Translations under genes and position numbers: made by a program
DNA from: Perkinsus marinus ATCC 50983
Taxonomy: Eukaryota > Perkinsozoa > Perkinsida > Perkinsidae
Direction of reading: 5' to 3'
Assembly: GCF_000006405.1 (NCBI RefSeq)
Contig: NW_003201290.1
Location: 40,230 to 104,229 of the forward strand
DNA: 64,000 nt
In this document: in pieces, positions 1-9,725 of the stretch
Position numbering within the stretch: the first letter of the stretch is position 1
How the letters are laid out: every line of letters starts with the position of its first letter
The notes under the pieces: model-generated
What the model was told of the DNA's origin: nothing
Seen by the model: only the letters and a program-made list of their open reading frames with translations
Database searches by the model: none

Positions 1-1131
1 ATCTCTATGGACTTGCACACCGTTGCAATAGCAGTAGTGAGGCAGATCGGAGGCTGTTCAGAAGCTGGGGGAGCATCCTCGTGAAGCTGCAGATGATTCT
101 CCCACCTCGCTATCACCCCGTTCGGAAGTTGAGCGAGGATGTGGGTGGTCAAGGCCTTCAAGACATCGGACGGCAGTTTTCTGAGGAAACTGTCGGCTAG
201 GAACCGGATCTCAGCAGGCTCACTCCCATACACGGAGAACCATAAGTTGCCAATAATGGTCACCTGCTGGTTAAAGGTCTCAGCCATGTTGACGGATATG
301 AATTTGAGGGCTCGCAGGCGACGGGACACTTCTGCACGGAGTGATGACTTGGAACCAAACTGTCGCAGCAACGGTGTTGTAGTAGCGGTCCACCTATATT
401 TAGACGTTTGAGCAGCACTCTCTGCTGCCTCATGCAGCTTAGAGCATCCCTCCACGGAGTTGAGAAGCTTAGCCACGAGTGAGGTCTCCCGCCCAATGGG
501 TACAAAGACATCCTCAATGTACTTGCCGTGGCCGTGGTCGTTCATGATACGACAAAACATATCCAGATGGCTAACGAAGTTGAACGGGTCCTTGAGTTTT
601 GGGATCAGGATCTTACTCAATGGGTAACCCGATCTCGAAGTCTTCTGGGGGGATTTCGATCCTTCTGGTGACTCTTCTTTTGCCGGAGGATCGATCTCCA
701 CATTGTGATACTCCAGCACAGAACGGCTAAGCGGGGGGAAAGATGACACCCGACGGCTTTCTTGAGGTGCAGCTGGGATGCCGTGGCATGATGCCCCCGC
801 ACTAAGACCAGGTGCGGGTGGAGGTAGGCGGCTTTGGACATCGGCGAGAAGGCGATCGTCGACAGCGCGCTCAGCCTCGGCCACTGCAACTTCAGCATCA
901 GATACTTGACGCTCCAGTTCATCTTCTCGATCACATAGAGCTGTATATTCAGCATCATCAACGTCCTCATCTTCCGAGACGTAGTCGCCATGGTCGTAGG
1001 TGGCTATCTCCGTCTTCACTCGCTTGAGCAAGTTAGCGAGTCGAGTGCGGTTTCGCCGAGCAACAGTCCGAGCAGTTTTCAGTTCTTGCAACGATGCAGG
1101 CTGAAGTGGATCCTCAGAGATCCTGCCGCTG
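1..1131 (-). pseudogene. gag fragment, antisense, truncated by window edge and fold-back
   Basis: Reads on the minus strand as the N-terminal and central part of the gag protein of the LTR element, identical to the copy at 4673-5803. It lacks the LTR and initiation codon because the sequence turns back on itself at 1131/1132, just inside the primer-binding site. The encoded part includes an acidic, coiled-coil-like stretch (about 856-1000) followed by a Pro-rich segment. It cannot be translated from its own start here. Confidence 0.8.
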
Positions 1132-1986
1132 TCGCCTTCTCGCCGATGTCCAAAGCCGCCTACCTCCACCCGCACCTGGTCTTAGTGCGGGGGCATCATG
1201 CCACGGCATCCCAGCTGCACCTCAAGAAAGCCGTCGGGTGTCATCTTTCCCCCCGCTTAGCCGTTCTGTGCTGGAGTATCACAATGTGGAGATCGATCCT
1301 CCGGCAAAAGAAGAGTCACCAGAAGGATCGAAATCCCCCCAGAAGACTTCGAGATCGGGTTACCCATTGAGTAAGATCCTGATCCCAAAACTCAAGGACC
1401 CGTTCAACTTCGTTAGCCATCTGGATATGTTTTGTCGTATCATGAACGACCACGGCCACGGCAAGTACATTGAGGATGTCTTTGTACCCATTGGGCGGGA
1501 GACCTCACTCGTGGCTAAGCTTCTCAACTCCGTGGAGGGATGCTCTAAGCTGCATGAGGCAGCAGAGAGTGCTGCTCAAACGTCTAAATATAGGTGGACC
1601 GCTACTACAACACCGTTGCTGCGACAGTTTGGTTCCAAGTCATCACTCCGTGCAGAAGTGTCCCGTCGCCTGCGAGCCCTCAAATTCATATCCGTCAACA
1701 TGGCTGAGACCTTTAACCAGCAGGTGACCATTATTGGCAACTTATGGTTCTCCGTGTATGGGAGTGAGCCTGCTGAGATCCGGTTCCTAGCCGACAGTTT
1801 CCTCAGAAAACTGCCGTCCGATGTCTTGAAGGCCTTGACCACCCACATCCTCGCTCAACTTCCGAACGGGGTGATAGCGAGGTGGGAGAATCATCTGCAG
1901 CTTCACGAGGATGCTCCCCCAGCTTCTGAACAGCCTCCGATCTGCCTCACTACTGCTATTGCAACGGTGTGCAAGTCCATAGAGAT
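1..1986. repeat. Retroelement fold-back palindrome (inverted repeat)
   Basis: Bases 1-855 are the exact reverse complement of 1132-1986 (position x pairs with 1987-x wherever I compared them), around a 276-bp unpaired centre at 856-1131. The left arm runs off the window. Both arms are gag sequence of the LTR element described below. Bases 1-1136 also recur as a direct copy at 4673-5808, so the centre is ordinary antisense gag and only the right arm is the turned-back part. The turn happens at a short shared motif, TCGCC, at 1132-1136. Identity looks complete by eye, so the event is recent or an assembly artefact. Confidence 0.9.
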
Positions 1987-2365
1987 CGCAGAGTCCTTTG
2001 GGGGGCAGTTTACGACGGGGGTCAAGCGACCAGAGAAGATTCATAGGGTCAAGGACTCTAGTAGCCCAGCGCCAATCTCTGACTTCGTGGCGCAACATCC
2101 AGAAGGAACCATTATGTATTTTCGAACGAATAAAACTGAGGTCGCCGATGATGACATTCGAGAACACTTCTCGAGACTGGGAGCAAAGTCTATTCTGATC
2201 CTCCATCACTCCCATGGTCACACTTACGGTTTTGCCGCGTTCGGTGATGGCGATCACATGAAGAGTAACCTCAATGCTGCGACGTCCGCGGAGATGGGCG
2301 TCACTACTCGACCTTTTCAGAAGCCGGGAAAAGCCACAGGGCCTCGTTACCATCGCCGCCAGTAG
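1132..2365 (+). pseudogene. gag of LTR retrotransposon, 5'-truncated, sense copy
   Basis: Structural polyprotein (capsid-like) of the LTR element. The open frame runs to a TAG at 2363-2365. The upstream ATG at 1094 belongs to the antisense side of the fold-back, so the true gag N terminus is missing; the intact version begins in the inverted copy (start at 5859, minus). The sequence is a helical, charged protein with no recognisable CCHC knuckle in this part. Near its end it carries a slippery heptamer and stem-loop expected to shift ribosomes into the protease frame. Family assignment rests on position between LTR/PBS and protease/integrase rather than on a gag domain match. Confidence 0.7.
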
Positions 2366-2377
2366 GGTACGAGGCCC
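2326..2377 (+). promoter_or_regulatory. -1 programmed ribosomal frameshift signal (gag to protease)
   Basis: The heptamer GGGAAAA at 2326-2332 sits in the gag frame as G GGA AAA, the X XXY YYZ phasing used for -1 slippage. A 6-nt spacer follows (2333-2338). Then comes a hairpin: GGGCCTCGT (2339-2347) pairs with ACGAGGCCC (2369-2377), extended by ACC/GGT after one bulged T, with a 14-nt loop holding the gag stop codon (2363-2365). After a -1 shift the frame is open from 2332 through the protease to about 3006. Heptamer, spacing, stem and frame are all read directly; function is inferred from known retroelement signals. Confidence 0.75.
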
Positions 2378-2897
2378 GTTCTACTTTTACTGGTCGTAAT
2401 TCATTAAAGTCTGCAACTTGCTGTACACTTCCAGATGATTGCTCCGGGAGCCCCAATCTGTCGGGTTCTGAACCATTCTGCTCCCCGGAGGGTCGAAGTC
2501 CTAGATGTATGATTTCTTGTATTCCATTGAAGTCGTCAACTGATGCTGTCTCCCTCTCCTCGGCTAAGTTGATAGAGAAGGCCGAGAGCCCTTGTCGGGC
2601 GGATGATGTCGACGATATAATCCAGCAATCGTCATCTCTTAATTCGTCTCTTCCAGAGATTGTTGTTCTTGGGCGCCTCGCGGGCGTCGAGGTCGACTGT
2701 GTGGTTGATTCCGCTTCTGGTTACTCGTACGTGGCCACCGATGATACTGATCGTCTTCCAGTATCATCATACAAGCTCGAGCATCCGTTAGCTGTCAGGG
2801 TTGCCAATGGATCTATTGTAGAGGTCCATTCCGCTGTCTCCGGTATCCTTGAATTGCTCGATGCACTTTCTCAGGCTACGGTCTGTTCCTCCGAGAT
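2366..2897 (+). CDS. Retrotransposon aspartic protease domain (frameshift product)
   Basis: Pepsin-like retroelement protease, which cleaves the polyprotein. The frame reached after the -1 shift contains the active-site-like motif VDSASGYSYVA, where D-S-A replaces the usual D-T/S-G, preceded by strands of the type VVLGRLAGVEVDCVVD. The first ATG in this frame is 2509, but the frame is open and overlaps the end of gag, so translation by frameshift is more likely than a new start. The frame stays open to 3006, but homologous sequence ends near 2890, where integrase begins in another frame. No reverse transcriptase or RNase H follows. The changed third active-site residue may mean reduced activity. 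Confidence 0.65.
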
Positions 2898-4106
2898 ATG
2901 CTTCTTCGAGATGTCCACCGAGGTTATGGGCACTGTGGAGTGGACTATATGTGTGGTAAGGTTGGTCAAGGCTTCCACGCTGAGAGACTCCGATCCGCGG
3001 CTGTAGCGGTGCGGCAGCACTGTGTCTTCTGTGCACGGTTCTGTGCGACGTTCCCTAAGAACTGGGCCGTTCCGTGTGGGGGACCCTTTTTTGACATTAG
3101 TAGTCTCATGAAACTGCCTGCCTACAGTGTCGTCGGGATCGACTACGTCTCCTTGGCACCTAAGGTCAAAGCCATTGTCTGCGTCTGTGCGGCAACACGG
3201 CATTGTACTTTGTTATATACTCCCAGAGAGGACTCAAAGTGCTCTCTGGATTCTATCAAGGAGCTGTCTCTGATGTTCGGCCGTCCATTGTGCGTCTTCT
3301 CAGACCGTGCGGCTTATTTTCGCAGCAGTTCATTCTTGGATGGTCTCAAGAACTTGGGCATTCAAAGTGTGCATTTGGCTTCTCGCTCGCCATTTGAAGG
3401 GTCTCTATATGAGCGCCGAAACCAAGAAGTTCGCCGTCTACTTCGCTTCTTTGGTGAGTTGCCATTATTCAGGCGACTATTGGCCACATTTGATTCGAGT
3501 TCTGTTGCTGACGTTGCCTCCTTGCGGATGTTGTTGATGGAGATTTCGCTCATTATGAATCAGCGACCGCTCGGTATCAGCAGTACTGGTGAGGAAGTGA
3601 ATACTATATGCCCTGATAGTCTGTGTTTCGGTTATATCCGACGAACAGATCGCCTCACTGAGCCCTTGTTCGAATTGTCCCAAGATGGTGTTCGCTGCGG
3701 TGGGGATGATGATCCCGGTATCGACCTACTCATCGAATCTGCTGCTGTTCGTCAAGGTGGTCCGGGTTTCTTACCTGGAGGCGCTCTCGGGACGCCTCCT
3801 AGGCGATTATCAGCTGTTAGAAACTCTTTTCTCTCTTTTCACTTTCAGTGGTTAAAGGATCGTTCCACCCGCAATGCCCGGGGTGGCAGTAGAGGTAGAG
3901 CGGGAGTTCTTTCTTTCGCTGCTGATGAGTTGGTCTTTGTCAAGAGCGGCAAGTCTATCAATCCTGCTCGGGTTGTCAAGACTCTCCCTGGCTCTGATGG
4001 TGTTGTTAGACGTCTCTTAGTACGTAACATCAAGTCAGGTCGAGAATCCACCGTCTCTCATCATAATGTCGCTAAGTCCTGCATAGAGTCAGATCTTCAG
4101 GTGTAG
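2898..4106 (+). CDS. Retrotransposon integrase, BEL/Pao-like
   Basis: DDE integrase that joins retroelement cDNA to host DNA. In order: an HHCC-type zinc-binding region (H-x4-H at the start, then C-x2-C in QHCVFCARF), first catalytic Asp in VVGIDYVSL, second in CVFSDRAAYF, and the Glu in EGSLYERRNQEVRR, then a C-terminal part with LIMNQRPLG and an SH3-like tail (DELVFVKSG, ARVVKTLPGSDG). These segments resemble BEL/Pao integrases; Ty3-like cannot be excluded. It lies about 30 bp upstream of the 3' LTR as expected. It is out of frame with the protease and the ~700-residue RT/RNase H that should precede it is absent, so this copy is non-autonomous. Confidence 0.8.
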   Translation: MLLRDVHRGYGHCGVDYMCGKVGQGFHAERLRSAAVAVRQHCVFCARFCATFPKNWAVPCGGPFFDISSLMKLPAYSVVGIDYVSLAPKVKAIVCVCAATRHCTLLYTPREDSKCSLDSIKELSLMFGRPLCVFSDRAAYFRSSSFLDGLKNLGIQSVHLASRSPFEGSLYERRNQEVRRLLRFFGELPLFRRLLATFDSSSVADVASLRMLLMEISLIMNQRPLGISSTGEEVNTICPDSLCFGYIRRTDRLTEPLFELSQDGVRCGGDDDPGIDLLIESAAVRQGGPGFLPGGALGTPPRRLSAVRNSFLSFHFQWLKDRSTRNARGGSRGRAGVLSFAADELVFVKSGKSINPARVVKTLPGSDGVVRRLLVRNIKSGRESTVSHHNVAKSCIESDLQV

Positions 4107-4135
4107 TTGGCTATTGAATCTGGGGACCGTAGATA

Positions 4136-4336
4136 TGTTGCCATTTAGCCGAGATTCAACTAGCCATAGTCTGTAACTCTGACTTTAACCTTCACTCATT
4201 CTTTTCACGTGGACAGCACGCAAGCGCCAGCCTATTGTACTTGCGTGCTCGCCCTTCTCCATAATACGTCTTTATTTCGTCTCCTCCCCATGAGTCGTGT
4301 TACAGAGCAGTTGCGCAACGATACGAACAGGCAACA
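4136..4336 (+). repeat. 3' long terminal repeat
   Basis: A 201-bp LTR bounded by TGTTGCC at 4136 and GGCAACA ending at 4336, a 7-bp terminal inverted repeat with the canonical TG...CA ends. It matches, in reverse complement, 5813-6013 with no difference seen by eye. It follows the integrase stop after about 30 bp that include a weak purine-rich stretch. Its right end is joined, after one extra base, to antisense gag rather than to host DNA. Confidence 0.9.
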
Positions 4337-4337
4337 A

Positions 4338-5859
4338 TCTGAAAAGGTCGAGTAGTGACGCCCATCTCCGCGGACGTCGCAGCATTGAGGTTACTCTTCA
4401 TGTGATCGCCATCACCGAACGCGGCAAAACCGTAAGTGTGACCATGGGAGTGATGGAGGATCAGAATAGACTTTGCTCCCAGTCTCGAGAAGTGTTCTCG
4501 AATGTCATCATCGGCGACCTCAGTTTTATTCGTTCGAAAATACATAATGGTTCCTTCTGGATGTTGCGCCACGAAGTCAGAGATTGGCGCTGGGCTACTA
4601 GAGTCCTTGACCCTATGAATCTTCTCTGGTCGCTTGACCCCCGTCGTAAACTGCCCCCCAAAGGACTCTGCGATCTCTATGGACTTGCACACCGTTGCAA
4701 TAGCAGTAGTGAGGCAGATCGGAGGCTGTTCAGAAGCTGGGGGAGCATCCTCGTGAAGCTGCAGATGATTCTCCCACCTCGCTATCACCCCGTTCGGAAG
4801 TTGAGCGAGGATGTGGGTGGTCAAGGCCTTCAAGACATCGGACGGCAGTTTTCTGAGGAAACTGTCGGCTAGGAACCGGATCTCAGCAGGCTCACTCCCA
4901 TACACGGAGAACCATAAGTTGCCAATAATGGTCACCTGCTGGTTAAAGGTCTCAGCCATGTTGACGGATATGAATTTGAGGGCTCGCAGGCGACGGGACA
5001 CTTCTGCACGGAGTGATGACTTGGAACCAAACTGTCGCAGCAACGGTGTTGTAGTAGCGGTCCACCTATATTTAGACGTTTGAGCAGCACTCTCTGCTGC
5101 CTCATGCAGCTTAGAGCATCCCTCCACGGAGTTGAGAAGCTTAGCCACGAGTGAGGTCTCCCGCCCAATGGGTACAAAGACATCCTCAATGTACTTGCCG
5201 TGGCCGTGGTCGTTCATGATACGACAAAACATATCCAGATGGCTAACGAAGTTGAACGGGTCCTTGAGTTTTGGGATCAGGATCTTACTCAATGGGTAAC
5301 CCGATCTCGAAGTCTTCTGGGGGGATTTCGATCCTTCTGGTGACTCTTCTTTTGCCGGAGGATCGATCTCCACATTGTGATACTCCAGCACAGAACGGCT
5401 AAGCGGGGGGAAAGATGACACCCGACGGCTTTCTTGAGGTGCAGCTGGGATGCCGTGGCATGATGCCCCCGCACTAAGACCAGGTGCGGGTGGAGGTAGG
5501 CGGCTTTGGACATCGGCGAGAAGGCGATCGTCGACAGCGCGCTCAGCCTCGGCCACTGCAACTTCAGCATCAGATACTTGACGCTCCAGTTCATCTTCTC
5601 GATCACATAGAGCTGTATATTCAGCATCATCAACGTCCTCATCTTCCGAGACGTAGTCGCCATGGTCGTAGGTGGCTATCTCCGTCTTCACTCGCTTGAG
5701 CAAGTTAGCGAGTCGAGTGCGGTTTCGCCGAGCAACAGTCCGAGCAGTTTTCAGTTCTTGCAACGATGCAGGCTGAAGTGGATCCTCAGAGATCCTGCCG
5801 CTGTCGCCATCTTGTTGCCTGTTCGTATCGTTGCGCAACTGCTCTGTAACACGACTCAT
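4338..5859 (-). CDS. gag, inverted copy with 5' end, 3'-truncated
   Basis: The same gag as the sense copy but with its natural 5' end. The first ATG in frame is at 5859, inside the LTR (MSRVTEQLRNDTNRQQ); a frame open upstream makes the true start uncertain. Order of regions: a basic stretch (TVARRNRTRLANLLKR), an acidic stretch (DYVSEDEDVDDAEY), a predicted coiled coil (ELERQVSDAEVAVAEAERAV), a Pro-rich linker, then the large helical domain shared with the sense copy. It breaks off at the base matching 2321 of the sense copy, five bases before the slippery site, and continues into the 3' LTR, so protease and integrase are missing. Confidence 0.7.
5792..5809 (-). other. Primer-binding site, tRNA-Ser-like
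   Basis: On the minus strand, three bases after the LTR end, the sequence TGGCGACAGCGGCAGGAT is found. Its complement ends in TCCTGCCGCTGTCGCCA, the form of a tRNA 3' end with CCA. A G discriminator and GTCG before CCA are typical of eukaryotic tRNA-Ser. The tRNA identity is inferred, since no matching tRNA gene lies in the window. Confidence 0.55.
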
Positions 5860-6013
5860 GGGGAGGAGACGAAATAAAGACGTATTATGGAGAAGGGCGA
5901 GCACGCAAGTACAATAGGCTGGCGCTTGCGTGCTGTCCACGTGAAAAGAATGAGTGAAGGTTAAAGTCAGAGTTACAGACTATGGCTAGTTGAATCTCGG
6001 CTAAATGGCAACA
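5813..6013 (-). repeat. 5' long terminal repeat of the inverted element
   Basis: A 201-bp LTR in the minus orientation, with the same TGTTGCC/GGCAACA ends as the LTR at 4136-4336. It lies upstream of the inverted gag and its primer-binding site. Bases beyond 6013 no longer match the element, so 6013/6014 is the right boundary with non-element DNA. Confidence 0.9.
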
Positions 6014-7364
6014 CACCCACTGGCCGGGGTTCTGCATCCACCACTCCCTTTGATGTCACTGATTTCGCCAATGGAACTTCGAGGTTGAGCCGAGCTACCT
6101 TAGAGGTGCTGCGATGATTCAGCATAGATTGAACTTACTTCTCCCGAGCCTGGGAACCTTCATCGGAGTGGCCATTTTCGTGCGGCCCCTTCATGAGCTG
6201 TGTCTGCGCCTCCTAAGCCGAACTTTCGCGCGTGCATGCGGAACGCTTAACGACATAGGACAATCTCCGTCCCGACTTGTCACATCTCGGAAGCACTCGA
6301 CCACTGATAACTTGTTAAATTCATCAACCAACCTTTTTCCAGAATATTGGAGGTTGTTGATAGTGAGTATACACACGTAATCGCCTTCTATCTGGTTATT
6401 GAAACTCGGACTGACAAATAAAGGCGCTGATGTCAATCTCCTCTTCTTCGCCATGTTAGGTGGAGTTCCTTCCGTCTGAGCGGTCCCTAAAAGGCTCAAG
6501 ATCGGGCTCCGATCATCGGAGCATCCAAGCTGAGGTAGAGGATCTGTAGACGGGTGACTGCGTATTACTGTCCCCAGATGACGATGCCTCCTCTAGAGCA
6601 TCATCTCTGGAGCTTTCCTTCGGAGGAGCCCATTCTCCACAACCCAGCCTAGCGCCTGACTGAGTCTCAATAAGTTTCGTCTGCTATTGTCAAAGTGCCA
6701 CTCTGAGCCCCTTATGGCACGGTGTAGCCTAAGAGTACACATGAATCTAACAAATCCGAAGATGAGGACTCCATCATCTCCTCTTCACTATTTTTCCTCT
6801 TCCCCTTCCTCCCACTTTCCCCCTCCGAGTTTTTCTTCTCTTCTTCGTCCTGAAACCCCTCCAGTCTAGCGGAGTGGTGAAGCGATGAATTTCTGAGCCG
6901 AAGGCTGTGCGCGGCCCCCCGTGAGGTTACGAGTATGAGATTAATGCAATTAGTGTGCGAGTCAGTGACTCGGAGTCACGAAGATTGCGAGACCGGAATT
7001 TCTGTGTCCTAGATCTTCCACGTGTCCTGTGCTATACGGACTTGGCATATGTGGGGGGCATTACGCCACAAACGAGATGAAGCTGAGCTAACGTATCGAC
7101 GCAGACTGCATCATTATTATATGCACATTAGAGTATCCCAGAGGAACAGGTGGAAGTCAGTCGAGATGATTATACTTGTTTCAAATTGCGATAAGCATGA
7201 ACCGGAGTGGCATTTCGTTTGTCGCCCCGTAGCGAGCTAGACACAGAATCTTAGCTGGTAACAACGCGATTGTCTACATTTCCAAACCAAGGCATGATGT
7301 AGAGTGGGGTTCATTTCATAGTTTGATCAGCTCAATTAGCATTGTAGTTCTTTTACCCTCTTTC
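6014..7364. other. Intergenic, no gene recognised
   Basis: Right flank of the retroelement to the secreted-protein gene. I see only short open frames, a CT-rich stretch near 6775-6845 and a small inverted repeat (GTGACTC/GAGTCAC) near 6965. No domain is recognisable on either strand. Confidence 0.5.
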
Positions 7365-8360
7365 ATGTCTATTTTCGCTCGCAAGTGGATCGTGCTATCA
7401 GTGGCTTCTGCTTCGGTTACCTCCTGTTTCTCGTCATCTGCTCAAGATGACTATTGCCGGAGATTTGTTAGTCCTGATTCCTATTGTGACCATTCAATTT
7501 GCCACGGTAGTCTCAATAGCTGTACCGAGTCCGCGATCATCAACAGTGTACTTGGACGGCGCCAGGCTGATGCTGATGTTGTAGACTCGGATGTTAGCAT
7601 CTCGAGTGGTGCAACTGGTGTTCAAACCATGCTTGTTACGAACTGGGATGACTACTGTCGTGACAAGGTTGGTGTGGCATCTTATTGTAAAACGTGGGAC
7701 CGGTTTCCAGTTTGTCAAGGATCTGATGTGAGCTGTGGTGACGGTGAAATTGTCACTTCTACTATTCCGGAAACTACCCGAGCTGCTGGTGATAAAACTA
7801 CTGTTCCAGTGACTACGACACGTTCGGCTGCAGTGCTTACGACTAGTGGTGGAACGGTTAACTGGGATGAATATTGTCAGAAGGAAGTGGGACCCACTTC
7901 ATATTGCAAGGTCTGGGATGCATCACCAGTGTGTCAAGGCTCGAGTATGAGGTGTGGTAATGGTGCTGTGGTGACGACAGAGCATAACTTCCACCCTACT
8001 ACTCCTCATTCTGGAGGTGACCATGACTACTGTCCAGGTATGCCTGCTGGTGAGTATTGTGGCAACATCAATGGCGAAATGGCTCTATTACTCATCGAAG
8101 GAGACGTGTTCTTTTTCGATTACCGATATATTCATGGGGTAAAGGTTGACCTGAAGGAAGTCCCCTTCCATCTGTACAACTGCGAGGAGTTCGTGCCCGA
8201 TTACTCAAGTTGGCAGATGGAGCGTTTAGCCCGAGAGCTGGGTCTGACCACCGATCAGCTTCGTCAGAAACTTACCATCACGTATCGTCGATCTAGTGAT
8301 AGCTTCCACTTTTATTGGGAGCCGAGTGTCTCGAGAAGTATGTATCATGACGAGTGTTGA
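7365..8360 (+). CDS. Secreted protein with repeated Cys modules
   Basis: Unrecognised protein of about 331 aa, apparently single-exon. The start at 7365 gives a typical signal peptide (MSIFARKWIVLSVASASVTS) ending before SSAQDDYC; an in-frame ATG lies 14 codons upstream. The mature part has three related modules built on DDYC/DEYC...V..SYC...W...PVCQGS...CG, separated by Thr/Ser-rich linkers that look O-glycosylated. A fourth short Cys segment (DYCPGMPAGEYCGN) leads into a C-terminal domain with VFFFDYRYIHGVKVDLKEVPFHLYNCEEF. The layout resembles lineage-specific secreted proteins of Perkinsus-like parasites; that link, and any role outside the cell, is inference. Confidence 0.8.
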   Translation: MSIFARKWIVLSVASASVTSCFSSSAQDDYCRRFVSPDSYCDHSICHGSLNSCTESAIINSVLGRRQADADVVDSDVSISSGATGVQTMLVTNWDDYCRDKVGVASYCKTWDRFPVCQGSDVSCGDGEIVTSTIPETTRAAGDKTTVPVTTTRSAAVLTTSGGTVNWDEYCQKEVGPTSYCKVWDASPVCQGSSMRCGNGAVVTTEHNFHPTTPHSGGDHDYCPGMPAGEYCGNINGEMALLLIEGDVFFFDYRYIHGVKVDLKEVPFHLYNCEEFVPDYSSWQMERLARELGLTTDQLRQKLTITYRRSSDSFHFYWEPSVSRSMYHDEC

Positions 8361-8931
8361 GCCTGAGAATGGTCATCATCATCATCATCACGGTTACTGA
8401 AGTGCTCTTTCCTGCGCTTGTTGTCTGCTATGCTCCTCTCAGAGCTGTCTATCACCTTTTCTTTCGTCTAAGTCGATGAAATACTACTGGCTGTACTTCT
8501 TTTTTTCCGAGAGGTTCCTAGCGTGAACGCCGTGTGGATTGTACGGTACGGTCATGCGCAGCTGGCGTCTTCCAGCTTTCATCTAGGCGACCTTTGGTTG
8601 CCTATCTGAGCATTATGCTCTGCTGTGTGTCTCGTTTTTTTCCTTCTACTCAACTTGGTATGTGTAATGCTTTGAGTTCGAGTGAGGTTAAACCGAAGTT
8701 CATAAGGGAGGTTTGTCATGGACTATGATTCATAGTTATGTCTCTAATAGCAACATTATCGTTTTATCCCCAGTGCTATTGGAACAGCATTCAGGGGTTT
8801 TGCAGTCCAAAATCCGGACACCTATTGAACACACGCTAGAACGTTCTATTCTATGGGCGCTCACCCTTCCCGTTGCTTCGAGTGTGAGGATAGTGGGTTA
8901 AATTTTGTAGTTGTAAGAGGATTTTAGGTTT
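8361..8931. other. Intergenic, no gene recognised
   Basis: Begins with a short TCA microsatellite (about 8371-8390) just after the secreted-protein stop. No coding or RNA feature is supported. Confidence 0.5.
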
Positions 8932-9583
8932 CTGAACAGTCTCCTCACATACGCTGAACTATTCCAAGTTATGCCATTTACCGTACCGGTACTCCAGACT
9001 GACCTGATTAACGATCAGACACCGCAGCACAACAATTGCGTTCGATCTGAGAACCGCTATTGATAGAACCGTGATCGCCGTCAAGATAACAAGAAGCCTG
9101 GCAGTACGTATGTACGAGGCGTGATCGATATTCACGTGAGTACGTAGCTGAACAGTCTCCTCACATACGCTGAACTATTCCAAGTTATGTCATTTACCGT
9201 ACCGGTACTCCTGACTGACCTGATTAACGATCAGATACACCGCAGCACAACAATTGCGTTCGATCTGAGAACCGCTATTGATAGAACCGTGATCGCCGTC
9301 AAGATAACAAGAAGCCTGGCAGTACGTATGTACGAGGCGTGATCGATATTCACGTGAGTACGTAGCTGAACAGTCTCCTCACATACGCTGAACTATTCCA
9401 AGTTATGTCATTTACCGTACCGGTACTCCTGACTGACCTGATTAACGATCAGATACACCGCAGCACAACAATTGCGTTCGATCTGAGAACCGCTATTGAT
9501 AGAACCGTGATCGCCGTCAAGATAACAAGAAGCCTGGCAGTACGTATGTACGAGGCGTGATCGATATTCACGTGAGTACGTAG
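8932..9583. repeat. Three tandem copies of a ~217-bp repeat
   Basis: Copies start at 8932, 9148 and 9366, each opening with CTGAACAGTCTCCTCACATA and closing with GTGAGTACGTAG. The first copy is 2 bp shorter (GACACC against GATACACC). Otherwise I see only one or two substitutions among the three. Each unit contains the palindromes GTACCGGTAC and ATCGAT and several near-palindromic TACGTA motifs. No open frame is preserved across units. It lies 140 bp upstream of the small secreted peptide gene. Confidence 0.95.
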
Positions 9584-9725
9584 CTTTTTTCCTAAGAAGC
9601 CCAATCCGATGAATAAGGTTGTGGTTCATTGAGTTACTAGTCTTCGCCGCTCTCCAGTGGACGTTGAGTTCTCGGGACTAGTACATCTGTTTTACGAGTC
9701 GTATCGTCAGAATATTCAGTTCTAA

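Noticed and set aside
990-1370. Long open frame across the centre of the fold-back
   Set aside because: It joins antisense and sense gag at the artificial turn and matches no protein; a product of the palindrome.
8932-9583. CRISPR array or coding repeats
   Set aside because: Units are 217 bp, directly adjacent with no spacers, in a eukaryotic genome, and no frame is kept.
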